DNA from: Magnolia sinica
Taxonomy: Eukaryota; Streptophyta; Magnoliopsida; Magnoliales; Magnoliaceae
DNA length: 64,000 nucleotides
Assembly (NCBI RefSeq): GCF_029962835.1
Contig: NC_080577.1
Coordinates: forward strand, 23,604,501 to 23,668,500
Direction of reading: 5' to 3'
Part shown: piece after piece, positions 36,501-47,341 of the stretch
How the letters are laid out: each line of letters begins with the position of its first letter
How positions within the stretch are numbered: position 1 is the first letter of the stretch
Position numbers and translations under genes: made by a program
Notes under the pieces: model-generated
Told to the model about the DNA's origin: nothing
Seen by the model: only the letters and a program-made list of their open reading frames with translations
The model's database searches: none

Positions 36501-38285
36501 CAACTTCTTTCTATAGTTTTTCCACATCGGTGACAATTTGGCGATTATAGCCCCGACTTAGAATGATTTAGGAAGATCGGTTTTTTTCGCTTTGATTTTG
36601 TTTACTATTAGTTGTAGTTCTTGGATTTGGGGCAGCAGCGGTTTATTATCTACCATGCTGAAGTCAAAATACCTGGCGATGAGAAACTTGTTGGTACCTT
36701 CTTCTTCAACCTTGTATTTGAATTCTAGAGCGGCCCAGATCTCCTTTGTTGATGACTTCTGTTGGTACAGATCGTACAGGCGGTCGAAGAGAGCGTTCAG
36801 AATGTGTCCTCGACACAAGAGTTCGTCTTCGGCTCTTTTGGTGCGGGCAGCTACTTGTTCAGGTGTGTCGTTGTCAGATGCTTTAGGCAGTGCTTGCAAA
36901 TTTGGATCTAATATGTAATAGATCTTCAGCGCCGTCAGGAGAAATTTCAGCTTGTCTTGCCATCTTGTAAAATTGGTTCCATCGAACCGATCAAGACGTA
37001 TCAAGTCTTGATTCATCAACTTGATAGATGAAATACTATCGGCTTCCATCAGTAAAATAACGCTTTAAGATTTTTGGAAATATACAGATTAATGTATTTT
37101 TGTATAATGTGGAAACCGAAAAGTGAAAAATAATTAGAAATCAGGACAGGCTGAAGCACGTCTGAAACGCTGTCCTTAAAGCGTTATTTGCCCCTACTCA
37201 AGTGAATTAAGTATGCTGGTAGGTTACAGGCAAATAGCTTCTAGGATAAGACGAGCCTGGTGTGGGTCTGCGTTCAGCAAACACGAAGGCCCATCAAATG
37301 GAACTCAATTACACACTTTCTGGCAGTATTACAGTATAAAGGAAAAAATCCCAAAAGAAGAAGAAAAGAAGAGAAAAATAGTTTTGACTTCTGCACAGGT
37401 TAGTTCAAATCTTCAGCCACTGGTTCAGTTGAACCATTCTATACCACACCGCTGGTCTGTTCTTCAAGCTAAGGTTTAAGCCTTATTATGTTGCTGGAAA
37501 CACTAGATTATATGAGAGGGGCTGGCTGTCTCAGTTCGCATGAGTTTCCTGGAGTGAGTTGAGATGGTTTGGAAACCCATCCAGGTCCTCCTTTTATAGG
37601 TTATGGTGGCTAGGGGTTATGGTCCAGAGACTTAAATTCCATTAAGTCATTTCTGGCTGTTGGAAAATTAGCCGTTTTATGGCCGTTTTCTGACTGTTGT
37701 GCATGGATCATTAAGCTGCTGCATGCTGACTGTTGTAAGACAACAGCTAGCTGTTGGGCTAGCCATGCAGCAGTTACAGCTGGACCCTGCACTAATGGCT
37801 CGGCTGTTATAGTTTCTGCTGCAACAGTTCTTTTCAGTCCTTCTATTTATACTGAGAGATTTCTCTCTCAGTCCTTTAGTCTCTCTGCTAACCAGCTACC
37901 CGCCACGTCTCGCTTCGGTTCGCTCAAGGTCGCAAAGGAGCGACACGATGCGGACGCGCGAAGTGCAAAGTGCACCACTAGCGCCTCTACAGCCACACTG
38001 CCTCACATGCCCACGTTCTCGTACCGAGCCCGTAACCGAGACCGAGCCCGAGCCCGAGCGCGAGCGCGAGCCCGGGTGTGCAAGGTCCATAGTCCACGGA
38101 CTAGGTAGGTAAATATTATAATACTTCACATCTTTCATATAAACCACAGGTTTTTCTCTTCTCTTTTTCATGTGGGACTATTCTCTAAAAACCCACAGAA
38201 AAGTGTTTTTTCAAAATAATTTTTTATATTATATATTATTTTATTATTAAAATATTTTTTATTAAAATCAATATTTTTTGCAACA
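33533..38285 (-). mobile_element. Ty1-copia LTR retrotransposon fossil
   Basis: A minus-strand element with parts in copia order: gag-like region (about 36.5-37.05 kb; starts MEADSISSIKLMNQDLIRLD), CCHC zinc knuckle (CHVCEKIGHYARVC), protease/integrase region with LHSDRGGEYF and SAPYTPQQNSIAERKNR (about 34.7-36.5 kb), and reverse transcriptase (GCKWVFRKKYHTDGT, CLYVDDMLII; about 33.9-34.7 kb). LTR copies: 33536-33934 and 37075-38285, alignable over about 400 bp at roughly 94% identity by eye, i.e. a few million years at usual plant rates. CGGAG flanks both sides (33528-33532, 38286-38290) as a 5-bp target duplication. It is broken, with a small number of breaks. Confidence 0.93.
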
Positions 38286-38290
38286 CGGAG

Positions 38291-38335
38291 CACCAATTGG
38301 CTGGTGGCAGGAGTAGCCAGTTCGTTTCCATCATA
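38291..38335. mobile_element. Right end of the MITE split by the copia element
   Basis: CACCAATTGGCTGGTGGCAG, GAGTAGCCAGTTCGTTTCC: the same end block as the MITEs at 39954-42316. Confidence 0.6.
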
Positions 38336-38339
38336 ACAA

Positions 38340-38705
38340 AGAAGGCAAATCAAGGCGGGAGTAGACCACCATATAAACCAAGGGGGAGAGCGATGACCAC
38401 CATTGAAACCCTATGAAGGTCCACGGTGATGTTTATTTGAGAGCCAAGTTAATCATGTGTTAACGAAGCCATGAAAGAAGGGAAACATAAATATAAGGTT
38501 CATCTAAAACTTTCTTGGCCTTTAGGAATTTTTAATGGTAGCGTTACTCTCCCCACTGTTTTCTATGGTGGGGTCCACTGGAGCTTTGGATATAGCTCAT
38601 TCTTTAGATCATATCCTAATATGATCTCTCCAAATATACGGATGGTTCGGATAAATAACAAACATACATCATAGTGGGGCCCACTGAACTTGGTGACGTC
38701 ACTTC
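38340..38705. mobile_element. MITE ending in GTGACGTCAC
   Basis: Interior phrases (ccaccattgaaaccctatg, cactgttttctatggtggg) and right end CATCATAGTGGGGCCCACTG, AACTTGGTGACGTCAC, matching the right end of 452-1045. Confidence 0.55.
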
Positions 38706-38743
38706 AATAGCGCGTCTTGCTACTCAACCTGTCAGTAACTAAT

Positions 38744-39080
38744 CCGCGTCGGACCCCGCCTGTCCCTGGCTCGGCAGGGACAGATCTATGTGGGGCCCAC
38801 CGTGATGTATCCGTCCAGCCCTTTTCTCAGTTGCCCCAAAAATGAGGCAGATCCAACGCTAAGGTAGATCACACCAAAAAGTAAGCAAGATTGCATTAAA
38901 TGCAAGTCGCATTAAATGTGGTGTGGTCCACTTTACAGTTGGATGTGCCTATTTTTGTTTCATACCTTTCAAAATGATCCGAAAAAAGGGATGGACGGCG
39001 TGGATAAACAGATACATCGCGGGTGGGCCCCACACAGATCTGACCGTTCCGTGCTAGACACGGCAGGTCGGACGCAATCC
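38744..39080. mobile_element. MITE with CTGTCCCT/AGGGACAG hairpin end
   Basis: Left block CTGTCCCT...AGGGACAG forms a hairpin, followed by AGATCTATGTGGGGCCCACC. The right end mirrors the block imperfectly (GGTGGGCCCCACACAGATCT, then GTCGGACGC). The internal part is shorter than in relatives. Confidence 0.6.
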
Positions 39081-39408
39081 ACCTCCATAAATACGGCACT
39101 TTAGGATCCACCATTAGATGATTTATGCTCCGCTTTTAGGTTATGCCATGATTCAGCTGATCACACCGTTGGCCTGTTGGGCCCCACCGCTGATTGATCA
39201 TACCAGAAAACGCTTGATACGTTCAGTGTGTGGCTAGGATCTTCCACTAAGGGAGATTTTTGTGGGTCAAACCATTCACACCAGGTCACATCGTACCAAT
39301 GGCCTGGATTACTGGATGATGGACCCCACTCGTGCATGCTGAAAAGCCGAGCATGATGTGCATATCTTCTGCTCAAGGATTACGTAATTCCGCGTGGAAA
39401 CAAGGACG

Positions 39409-39453
39409 CGGATTGCATGCGAAAGCCTTTCATTGTCAATCCGCGTCCCTAGA
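39409..39453. repeat. Small inverted repeat with GACGCGGATTG ends
   Basis: GGACGCGGATTG and CAATCCGCGTCC, 12-bp perfect arms around a 21-base loop. The arms equal the terminal word of several MITE families here, so this looks like end-to-end joined termini without a core. Confidence 0.6.
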
Positions 39454-39944
39454 TAAAAATCAGACTGCACGTGCCGGGTCATCTGACGTGGATGAACTCA
39501 TGGAGGCATTACACGATCTCATTTTCGACAAGTGGGGCCACTGTTCGTTGATCCAAGCCATGGAATTATAGCCCCATTGAGTGATACGTGCAACAAAAAT
39601 CTCCAGATGGGGTAATCCCAAACACTTAAATAGGTGGCCAAAAAGGCAACGGCTAAGAAAGAAGATACATCAACGTTTCCTCTTTTTAACCAAAAGAAGG
39701 CCAAATGTTCTAGGATTAGGATCTTTCAGTGTCGGTGATTTTCGGTATGTCGGTGATCCATGGTGTGTACCATCATTTCAACGTTTTAGATCATCTAAAT
39801 GTGGCCCCTGTCTCTAGAAACTAAAAGTGCAAGCGTACTATAAATCTATAGGCACCAGCACTGTATAACAATACCTCTTTAGTCATTAAAACGTCTGGGT
39901 CTGATCTTATCTCTGTCAGATCCTCGCGCATTGAATCCAACGGT
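39454..39944. other. No gene seen
   Basis: Intergenic sequence with no supported gene, RNA or complete repeat. Confidence 0.4.
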
Positions 39945-39953
39945 CCTTGCTAT

Positions 39954-40489
39954 GGGAACGGATTGGCTACTCCCCCTGCCACCCGCCAATGGCTGGTGGT
40001 CGGTGCTCTGTGGGCCCCACCATAATGTATGTGTTTCATCCATGACGTCCCTCTATTTTTATAGATCATCTTATGGTATGAGACCAAAAATGAGATATAT
40101 CTCAATCTCAAGTGGACCACATTACAAGAAATAGTGTTGAATGAGTGTAGACCATTAAAAACTTTTTGGGGGCCATAAAATTTTTGGATCAAGCTGATCT
40201 TTGTTTTTTTCCCTTCATCTAGGTCTGTATGACATCATCAACAGATTGGATGTCAAATAAACAGTACAGTGGGCCTTAGGAGGATTTTAATGGTGGATAT
40301 CCAATCACTATTGTTTTACTGTGGTGTGGTCCACCTGAGACTTATATCCTTTAATTTTTTAGATAAAGCCCTAAAATGATCTTTAAAAATGAATGAACGG
40401 AATGGATGAAACACATACATCATAGTCAGCCCACGGAGAATCGAACACCAGCCACGGGGCTGGTGGCAGGGGAGTAGCCAATCGTTTCC
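39954..40489. mobile_element. MITE, GGATTGGCTACTCCCC end type
   Basis: Left GGGAACGGATTGGCTACTCC, hairpin CCACCCGCC-AAT-GGCTGGTGG, then TGTGGGCCCCACCATAATG. The right end is the mirror. Flanks CCTTGCTAT / CCTTCCTAT make a 9-bp target duplication with one mismatch. Confidence 0.8.
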
Positions 40490-40494
40490 CCTTC

Positions 40495-40612
40495 CTATTT
40501 TGCTCCGGAGGTAGACTCTCAAGGGTTCCAGCATACATAGGTGGTGAAATTCCACTACGGTGAGTGTTTGTACGTGCGAGCGTTAAAATAAAAAAAAAAA
40601 AAATCCAAAGAA
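40495..40612 (+). mobile_element. Decayed SINE, second family
   Basis: TCCGGAGGTAGACTCTCAAG, CATAGGTGGTGAAATTCCAC and an A13 tail match the SINE at 28844-28974. Flanks are not clear. Confidence 0.5.
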
Positions 40613-40662
40613 AACAACTTTGATACTCGGGCCGAGGATGATACGCGGAACCTAATTTTAGG

Positions 40663-41196
40663 GGAAACGGATTGGCTACTCTCCCTCCTACTACCCAATA
40701 GCTGATGGTCGATGCTCTGTGGGCCCCACCATGATGTATGTGTTTCATCCATACCTTCCATATATTTTTACAGATCATTTTATCATATGAGAGTAAAAAT
40801 TATGTATATACAAATCTCAAGTAGACAACATTATAAGAAACAGTGTTGAATGAGCATAAACCATTAAAAACCTTTTTGGGGCAATAAAAGTTTTGGATCA
40901 AGACAATCTTTGTTTTTTCCCTTCATCTGGTCCTTGACCTAATCAACAAATTGGATGTCAAACAAACAGCACAGTAGGCTTTAGGATGATTTTAATGGTG
41001 GATATCTAATCACTATTATTTTCCTGTGGTGTGATCCACCTGAGATTTATCTCTCTCATTTTTTATATAAAGCCCTAAAATGATGTGTAAAAATGGATTA
41101 ACAGTATAGATGAAACAAATACATCATAGTAGTGCCCACAGTGCACCGACCACCAGCCATGGCCCTCGTGGCAGGGGGAGTAGCCAATCCGTTTCC
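40663..41196. mobile_element. MITE, GGATTGGCTACTC end type, perfect 9-bp target duplication
   Basis: Starts GGAAACGGATTGGCTACTC and ends in the reverse complement (GAGTAGCCAATCCGTTTCC). AATTTTAGG stands on both sides (40654-40662 and 41197-41205), nine of nine, the target duplication size of Mutator-like elements. The interior is the shared core. 534 bp, no coding capacity. Confidence 0.88.
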
Positions 41197-41234
41197 AATT
41201 TTAGGTGGAAATTGCATACGTGGCATACAGGTAA

Positions 41235-41766
41235 CGGGAGCGGATTAGGTACTACCCCCGCCTGTTCCGAGCTCGGGACAGGCGGACGCTCCGAGGGCTA
41301 GTGAGGGGCCAAAATGACTTATAAAATTTATCCAAACTGTCCATCAATTTTTAAATATGAATTTAAAAATCGAACTGAAAATTAAAATAGATCCAAGCTC
41401 ATATGGATCATAAAGTGGGGATTAAATTCCCACCGTTTAAAATTTCTTGGGGCCATAGGAGTTTGGATCAAGATGATATTTATTTATTTTTATTTCATCA
41501 AGTTTCATATGACCATATCAAGAGGTTGGATGGAAAATAAACAACACGGTGGACCCTAAAAAGGTTTCAATGGTAGCCATCCTTAGCACTGCTGCTTCAT
41601 GTGGTGTGGTCCACTTAAGACTTGGATCTAGCATATTTTTGGTCCCGCACTCTAAAATGATATGAAAAACTGTATGGACGGTGTGGATAAAATTCATACA
41701 TCAGAGTGGCCCATCAGTAGCCTGTCCCGAGCTCGGAACAGGTGGGAATAGTACCTAATCCGCCCC
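41235..41766. mobile_element. MITE, GGATTAGGTACTA end type
   Basis: Left GGGAGCGGATTAGGTACTAC, then a near-perfect palindrome centred on CCGAGCTCGG; right is the mirror (GTACCTAATCCGCCCC). The core follows the usual order. No target duplication seen. Confidence 0.75.
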
Positions 41767-41794
41767 AAAATAATAGCAAGACGCGTGTGATTTC

Positions 41795-42316
41795 GGAACG
41801 GATTGGCTACTCCGCCTGCCATTAGCCAATGGCTGGTAGTTGGTGCTCCTTGGGCCCCACCATGGTGTATGTGTTTCATCCATACCGTCCATCTATTTTT
41901 AAGATCATTTTATAGTATTCTACAAAAAATGAGGCATTTCAAAATCTCAAGTGGACCACATTATAGGAAACAGTGTTGAATGAACGTCAACCGTTAAAAA
42001 CTTTTTGGGGCCATAAAAGTTTTGGATCGAGCTGATCTTTGTTTCTTCTATTCATCTGGGTCTGCATGACCTAATCAACAGACTGGATGTCAAATAAACA
42101 ATAAAGTGGACCTTAGGAGGATTTTAATGGTGGATATCCAATCAATATTGTTTTCACGTGGTGTGGTGCACCTGAGATATATATCCCTCTAATATTTGGT
42201 ATCAGTCACTAAAATGATATTTAAAAATGGATGAAACACATACATCATAGTGGGGCCCACTGAGCACCGACCATCAGCCACGTGGCTGGTGGCAGGGGAG
42301 TAGCCAATCCGTTCCC
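41795..42316. mobile_element. MITE, GGATTGGCTACTC end type
   Basis: GGAACGGATTGGCTACTCCG ... GAGTAGCCAATCCGTTCCC. Flanks TGTGATTTC / TGTAATTTC give a 9-bp target duplication with one mismatch. Third copy of this subfamily in 2.4 kb. Confidence 0.8.
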
Positions 42317-42352
42317 TGTAATTTCCTCATTAAAACACACCGTCAGTTCTAA

Positions 42353-42865
42353 GGACGCGGATTTCCCTTTAGCAGAAAGTTCCTGCGCAAGGATGCTGGG
42401 TGGGGCCCACCGAGATGTTCGTGAGAAATCCTTACCGTTCATCCGCTTCTAGAGATCATTTTAGAAAAAGTGACTAAAAATTATGTGTATCCAAATCTAA
42501 AGTCGGTCACACGAGAGGAAACAGTGGGAATTCAGTGTGAATCGTTGAAACATTCTTAGGGCCATAAAATTTATGTATAAGTCAATTTTTTTGGTATTTT
42601 CACTTCATCCCAGTGGTAATGACCTTATAAACGGTTTGGATGGCATATAAACATCAAGGTGTAACCCAGGATGATTTCAACGGTAGGAATTTATTTTCCC
42701 TCACGTGTGACACACTTGAGTATTTGATCCACCTCATTTTTGGTCTCTTTTCCGAAAATGATCACTCAAAACGGATGGACGGGGTGGATTTCTCAAAAAC
42801 TTCCTTGTGGGCCCCACCCAGCATCCTTACGTAGGAACTTCCTGTTTCGCAGGAAATCCGCGTCC
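42353..42865. mobile_element. MITE, GGACGCGGATTTCC end type
   Basis: Left GGACGCGGATTTCC, right GGAAATCCGCGTCC, with subterminal hairpin TTCCTG-TTTCG-CAGGAA at the right. Inner core GGTGGGGCCCACCGAGATG and mirror. Flanks CAGTTCTAA / GAGTTCAAA agree at seven of nine positions. Confidence 0.75.
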
Positions 42866-42872
42866 GAGTTCA

Positions 42873-44105
42873 AATTGACCACTGTAACGCCACCTTTTAC
42901 CCAGCGTCTTTTCCAAGCGCTGGCAAACTTATTTTCCCAGTCTAAACCTTTTATGTACGGACAGCCTAATTGAGAACGAAAATAACCTCAGCTTTTCAAA
43001 GCTATTTTTAGAGGTGGGCATCGAGTAGAGTTGAGGTGGGCCAAGCTTGGCTTGGCTTGTCCATGATGTACTCGAGCTAGAGCTCGAGCTTGGCCTCGAG
43101 CTCAACATTGAAGCTTGGCTTGTTTACCAAAGTTGTCGAGTTGAGCTAGTAGTTCGAGTCGAGTTGAGTTTACCTCAAGTTGAGCTCGAGCTTGTTGGGT
43201 GAGAGAGTAATGGATTCTGTTATTGATCCTCCTCCATTGATGAAAAATTTAAAAATCTTAAGAGAATAAAGCAAAACCCGATGAAAAAACCAAACAAAGC
43301 TTCGAATCGGATGAGGAAACCTGTAAGAATCGATCTATTCTTGATCTTCTTCCACTAGCAGAAATCTAAATACTAGAAAAGAAACAGAGCAGAATACAGA
43401 TTAGAAATCTAAGTAAAGAGCTCTAGCCAATCAGATCATTGGATTTCCTTGAAGCTTTAACAAATCTGAGAAGAACCTATCTTGAATTTCTTGGGTTTCT
43501 CGCCTAAGAAGTAGATCTCAAGATATTGAAATCATACTATTGTGGAGCTAAAATGAAAACTGGTGGTGGTGGTCGGGGCGGGCGTGTAGCTGGCAGTGGG
43601 CAGATAAAGAGAAGAAAGGGAAAGGGAAGGGGGTGTGTGCAGTCAGGTAGAGACTTCAGGGTTTATTTTTTATTTTTTATTTTTTTAATTTTTAAGTTTA
43701 AACTTAAAACTTATATTTATATAATACATATATATATATAATATTTAATATATTCATTAATCGAGCCGAGTCGAGCTCGAGTTCGAGTCAAGTCAAGTTG
43801 AAATGCCCCCTGGTCGAACTTGGCTTGAACTCAACTCGAGCTTCAAATAATTAGCTTGGCTCGACTCGAAGCGGCCATTCAAGCCAAGTCAATCCGAGCT
43901 GGCTCGAGCTGAGTCGAGCGAGCTTTTCGAGCTAGCTTGACTCGTGAACAGCCCTAACTATTTTTATTTTTTTTAAAGCAAGGGTATTTTCGTCTTCAAA
44001 TAGTCTGTTCGTACATGAGAGGTTTAGACTGAGAATGTAAGTTTGAGATGTCTCGGAAAAGACGCTAGCTAAAAGGTGACATATACAGTGGTCAATTTCT
44101 TCTGT
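42873..44105. mobile_element. MULE-type MITE with about 120-bp terminal repeats, split by a hAT element
   Basis: AAATTGACCACTGTA, CCACCTTTTACCCAGCGTCT, CAGTCTAAACC and ACGAAAATAACC at the left are mirrored at the right by CGTCTTCAAAT, GGTTTAGACTGAGAATG, AAAAGGTGACAT and TACAGTGGTCAATTTC. Without the insert it would be about 280 bp. End words match the outer ends of the foldback element at 24148-32712. Confidence 0.7.
43010..43957. mobile_element. Non-autonomous hAT element
   Basis: Starts AGAGGTGGGCATCGAGT and ends GTGAACAGCCCTAA, typical hAT termini. CTATTTTT flanks both sides (43002-43009, 43958-43965), an 8-bp target duplication as hAT elements make. Subterminal zones are dense in GAGCTCGAGC-like words; the middle has no transposase. 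Confidence 0.75.
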
Positions 44106-44526
44106 TCGTAATACGAAACTCTTACTTTACAACGAAGATGCTGGATATAGACTATACATTGCAATTGGGTGTAAAAAATATATGTTCCATCCACCGTTAC
44201 ACGTGTGACCAATCTCGACTGTCCAATACCATTTGAAGTTCCAGAGGGCCAACAAGAGGCATAACCTACCGGCCATTAGTCGGATGGCTAGGATTATTTA
44301 ATTAGCATGGTTGGGGCTATTTACAATTAGAGGGATTAGATTGATTGTTCTCAACCTTTCAACATATAATCTATGCGCCTGAGCTTTGATTAGATATAAG
44401 ATTCGAAACTTATAACATAGTACAGGGACGTTGGAAGAGGAAAAAGCCAGGTACCTTATCACAAAGAGAAAAATCGAAAGAGAACCATCGTAGAATGAGA
44501 GAGGGAGCATGGTATCGGATAGAGGG
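44106..44526. other. No gene seen
   Basis: Intergenic sequence with no supported gene or complete repeat. Confidence 0.4.
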
Positions 44527-47190
44527 TGTCACACCCCAAACCCAAAAATTGGATTCACAGGAATTCTGATCACCAAATCCGGTGCTGACAGCTTCCGTAG
44601 TACCCCATTATCGGCTCTCAGCGCTCATACGCCAGATTTTCGATCCTGGGATCCTACAAGGAAAATTTTCAATATGAATTTGTCTCATAAGAAGTATAAC
44701 CATAAGTATACCTAAATCATAAAAACAACATCATCACCACATATCCACTAATATAATCATTTGAGTACAATACTGAAAAGAAAATACATGTGTAAAAATC
44801 AAAGCTCCAGAAGTTAGTTACATGCTCTAAGCTCCACGCTGCTGCAACTTAACATCACCTGCATGCATCTATCGTGTATAAGCTTATAAAAAGCTTAGAG
44901 AGCGGTGTATGTGTGTGCACAAGGTAAGTACCAAATATTCAATATAATGCCATAATCCTACAATATCAGAAATATTAGTAAGATCATGAATCATACGATA
45001 TTAGAGTAAGCAGAGATACTGACAAGTCCATGAGTCAAAAAAATTAGAGTATGCAATACAGATCAGCCACGTAAATGGGGAGTCATAAAGAGCTAAATAT
45101 CAGATGCCGATGATGCAATGCAATATACAATTCCTGATGAGTTCACGAATACCGTCAGCCGTATCTAGATATATAAATGCAGAAACACGGAAACCCAAAA
45201 TGTCAAATGCCGCAGATTGTAATGTAATATGCGGTGCGAATGGAATGACCATGATGGAGTGTGAAGTCGGGATGATAGTACGTAGTATCGTAAGCTACGG
45301 GGTCCACCACAAGGACTTCTATCCAAACCAGTCCCATACCTAAATTTGGGTAGTCAGACTCAATGTGGTAAACTCCTGATCTCAGGTTAGTCGCGCGCTC
45401 CAACCGAAATCTTGGCCATTGTGAAGGTACACGTAACAAATAATTGCGCACCACCAGCCCGAGTGGATAGTGAATGAGTGAATGAGTATGCAACTCCTGC
45501 TCCACAAATCAGTATTGTACAACTTCAGGATCATCACCGGGGTCTAGTACACTCTACATGCGAATCGCCGCCCATTGACGCACGACCATGCAGGTGGAAG
45601 AGACCTCACTATCCGCCTGACCAGTAGTCAGCCAATATCTACCCGGCACGTCGATAGCGGACCCATTCACGAGCTGGTCAAACTCAGCCTAGCTATGCCC
45701 CCTACGCTTGGGCGGGTAAGGCTACACCCCCTCCCAACTGACCACAATACAGTAGGAGACGCGGCCTCCTGGTATTCGGCACTCGGGCACTCATGTATCC
45801 ACTCGGTCTCAACGTTGGGGCGTCTCTTGGCCTTGGAGGTTTAGGAACTTTCACCCATGGACATCCAAAGTACCCAGATGCTCGAATCAAACATTTTCGG
45901 TGTCCCATCAAGCCATTCACGACATGCCTGTGGAGGCTACGGCCCTGATATCGCTAGGACGTATAGTAATCACAACATACAATGCAAGATGCATAAGTCA
46001 TGCAATCCAGTCATGCATCAATCCTGCGCATACCGTGCGCTCATGTGAGACAATCTCCGCTTATCAGGGAGTCTCATAAATCATCTGTACTATGGCATAT
46101 GCAATGGTTAATCATATCTCATAATAAATATGCAGATGATGCGTATGGGCATGTATCATGATGCTATGCTGTCACATACTCATAATCGGTATCAATAACC
46201 GTCATTGACAATCAACCTTGACAATGTGAACATTTAACCAACATTGTCCCCAAGGAATGACCTATATACAGCTTAACATACAGTGGACCCATGGCCTCAC
46301 ACAAGGGTCAAATATACGACACCATGGGCCTCACTCAAGAGCTTAATACACATCACGATGGGCCCTTCACATGGGCCTAACGTACATCACAATGGGCTCC
46401 ATCTCCTAACCCTCAAATGCACCACAATGGGCCTCATTACATAGGTCTCACATACATTACATAGGCCTCAAATGCATCAAGCCGATGCCGAATGCTCATC
46501 AGAATGGCCTCAAATACGGGCCGAATATACATCACAATGGGTCTTGGCAATCGGCCTCGACAATCAGCCTCGACAATCGGAGTCGGCCTCGATAATCAGA
46601 ATCGGCCTCAATAATCGGAATCGGTAATCGACAATCAGAATCGGCCTCGACCCCGATAATCGAAATCAGTAATCGGCAATAAGAATCGGCCTCGACCCCA
46701 ATAATCGGAATCGCTAATCGACAATCAGAATCGGCCTCGACCCCGATAATCGAAATCGGTAATCAACAATTAAAATCGACTTCGACCCTGATAATCGGAA
46801 TCGGTAATTGACAATCAGAATCGGCCTCAACCCCGATAATCGAAATCGGTAATCGGTAATCGGCAATCAGAATCGGCCTCAACCCCGATAATCAAAATCG
46901 GTAATCGGCAATCAGAATCGGCCTCAACCCCAATAATCAAAATCGGTAATTAGCAATTGGAATCAGCCTCAACCCCGATAATCGAAATCGGTAATCGGCA
47001 ATCAAAATCGGCCTCGACCCCGATAATCGGAATTGGTAATCGACAATCAGAATCGGCCTCGACCCCGATAATCGAAATCGGTAATCGGCAATCAGTGAGA
47101 ATGGGTCTAACAAGGCTTAATGGAAGGTCACAATGTGGACATTCAACCATCATTGCCCATTAATGTGGATAATCACTCAATTTCAAATTA
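44527..47190. mobile_element. Partial long LTR related to the 58-62 kb solo LTR
   Basis: Begins TGTCACACCCCAAACCC, the LTR start word seen at 58140, and follows the same order: CCTGGGATCCTACAAGG, GCATAAGCTTATA-like, CCGGGGTCTAGTACACTC, AGACCTCACTATCCGCCTG, GGGCGGGTAAGG, CCACTCGGTCT. The 45-bp satellite lies in its distal part. The far end of the family (as at 62.2 kb) is not seen. Probably a Ty3-gypsy LTR; orientation cannot be fixed from an LTR alone. Old and broken. Confidence 0.65.
46605..47097. repeat. 45-bp satellite, about 11 copies
   Basis: Unit reads AGAATCGGCCTCGACCCCGA then TAATCGAAATCAGTAATCGG then CAATA, with an inner AATCGG hexamer theme. Because 45 is divisible by three, frames stay open on both strands (IIGVEAD... 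/ IIEIGNRQS...). It starts as diffuse AATCGG/CCTCGA words near 46550. Confidence 0.85.
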
Positions 47191-47341
47191 TAATGTTGGT
47201 AGAACCTGACTGTTGCACTGTCACATGGATGTGAGAACAACTCTTGTTAGTTTCTAGATGAGGCAAATCAAACAGAAGTGGAGTAACTCAATATTTTTCA
47301 CCATCAATCATAACCTTGATCTAAATTCTTCTTCTCTTCAG

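Noticed and set aside
37866-38100. GAGCCC/GAGCGC repeats as a CpG-rich promoter of a host gene
   Set aside because: The stretch lies inside the copia LTR, with no host gene next to it.
43526-43741. Gly/Arg-rich short frame in the hAT element
   Set aside because: GC-skewed low-complexity DNA, no homology I recognise, no splice context.
46950-47163. Open frames on both strands (IIGVEAD, IIEIGNRQS repeats)
   Set aside because: Products of a 45-bp tandem repeat whose length is divisible by three.
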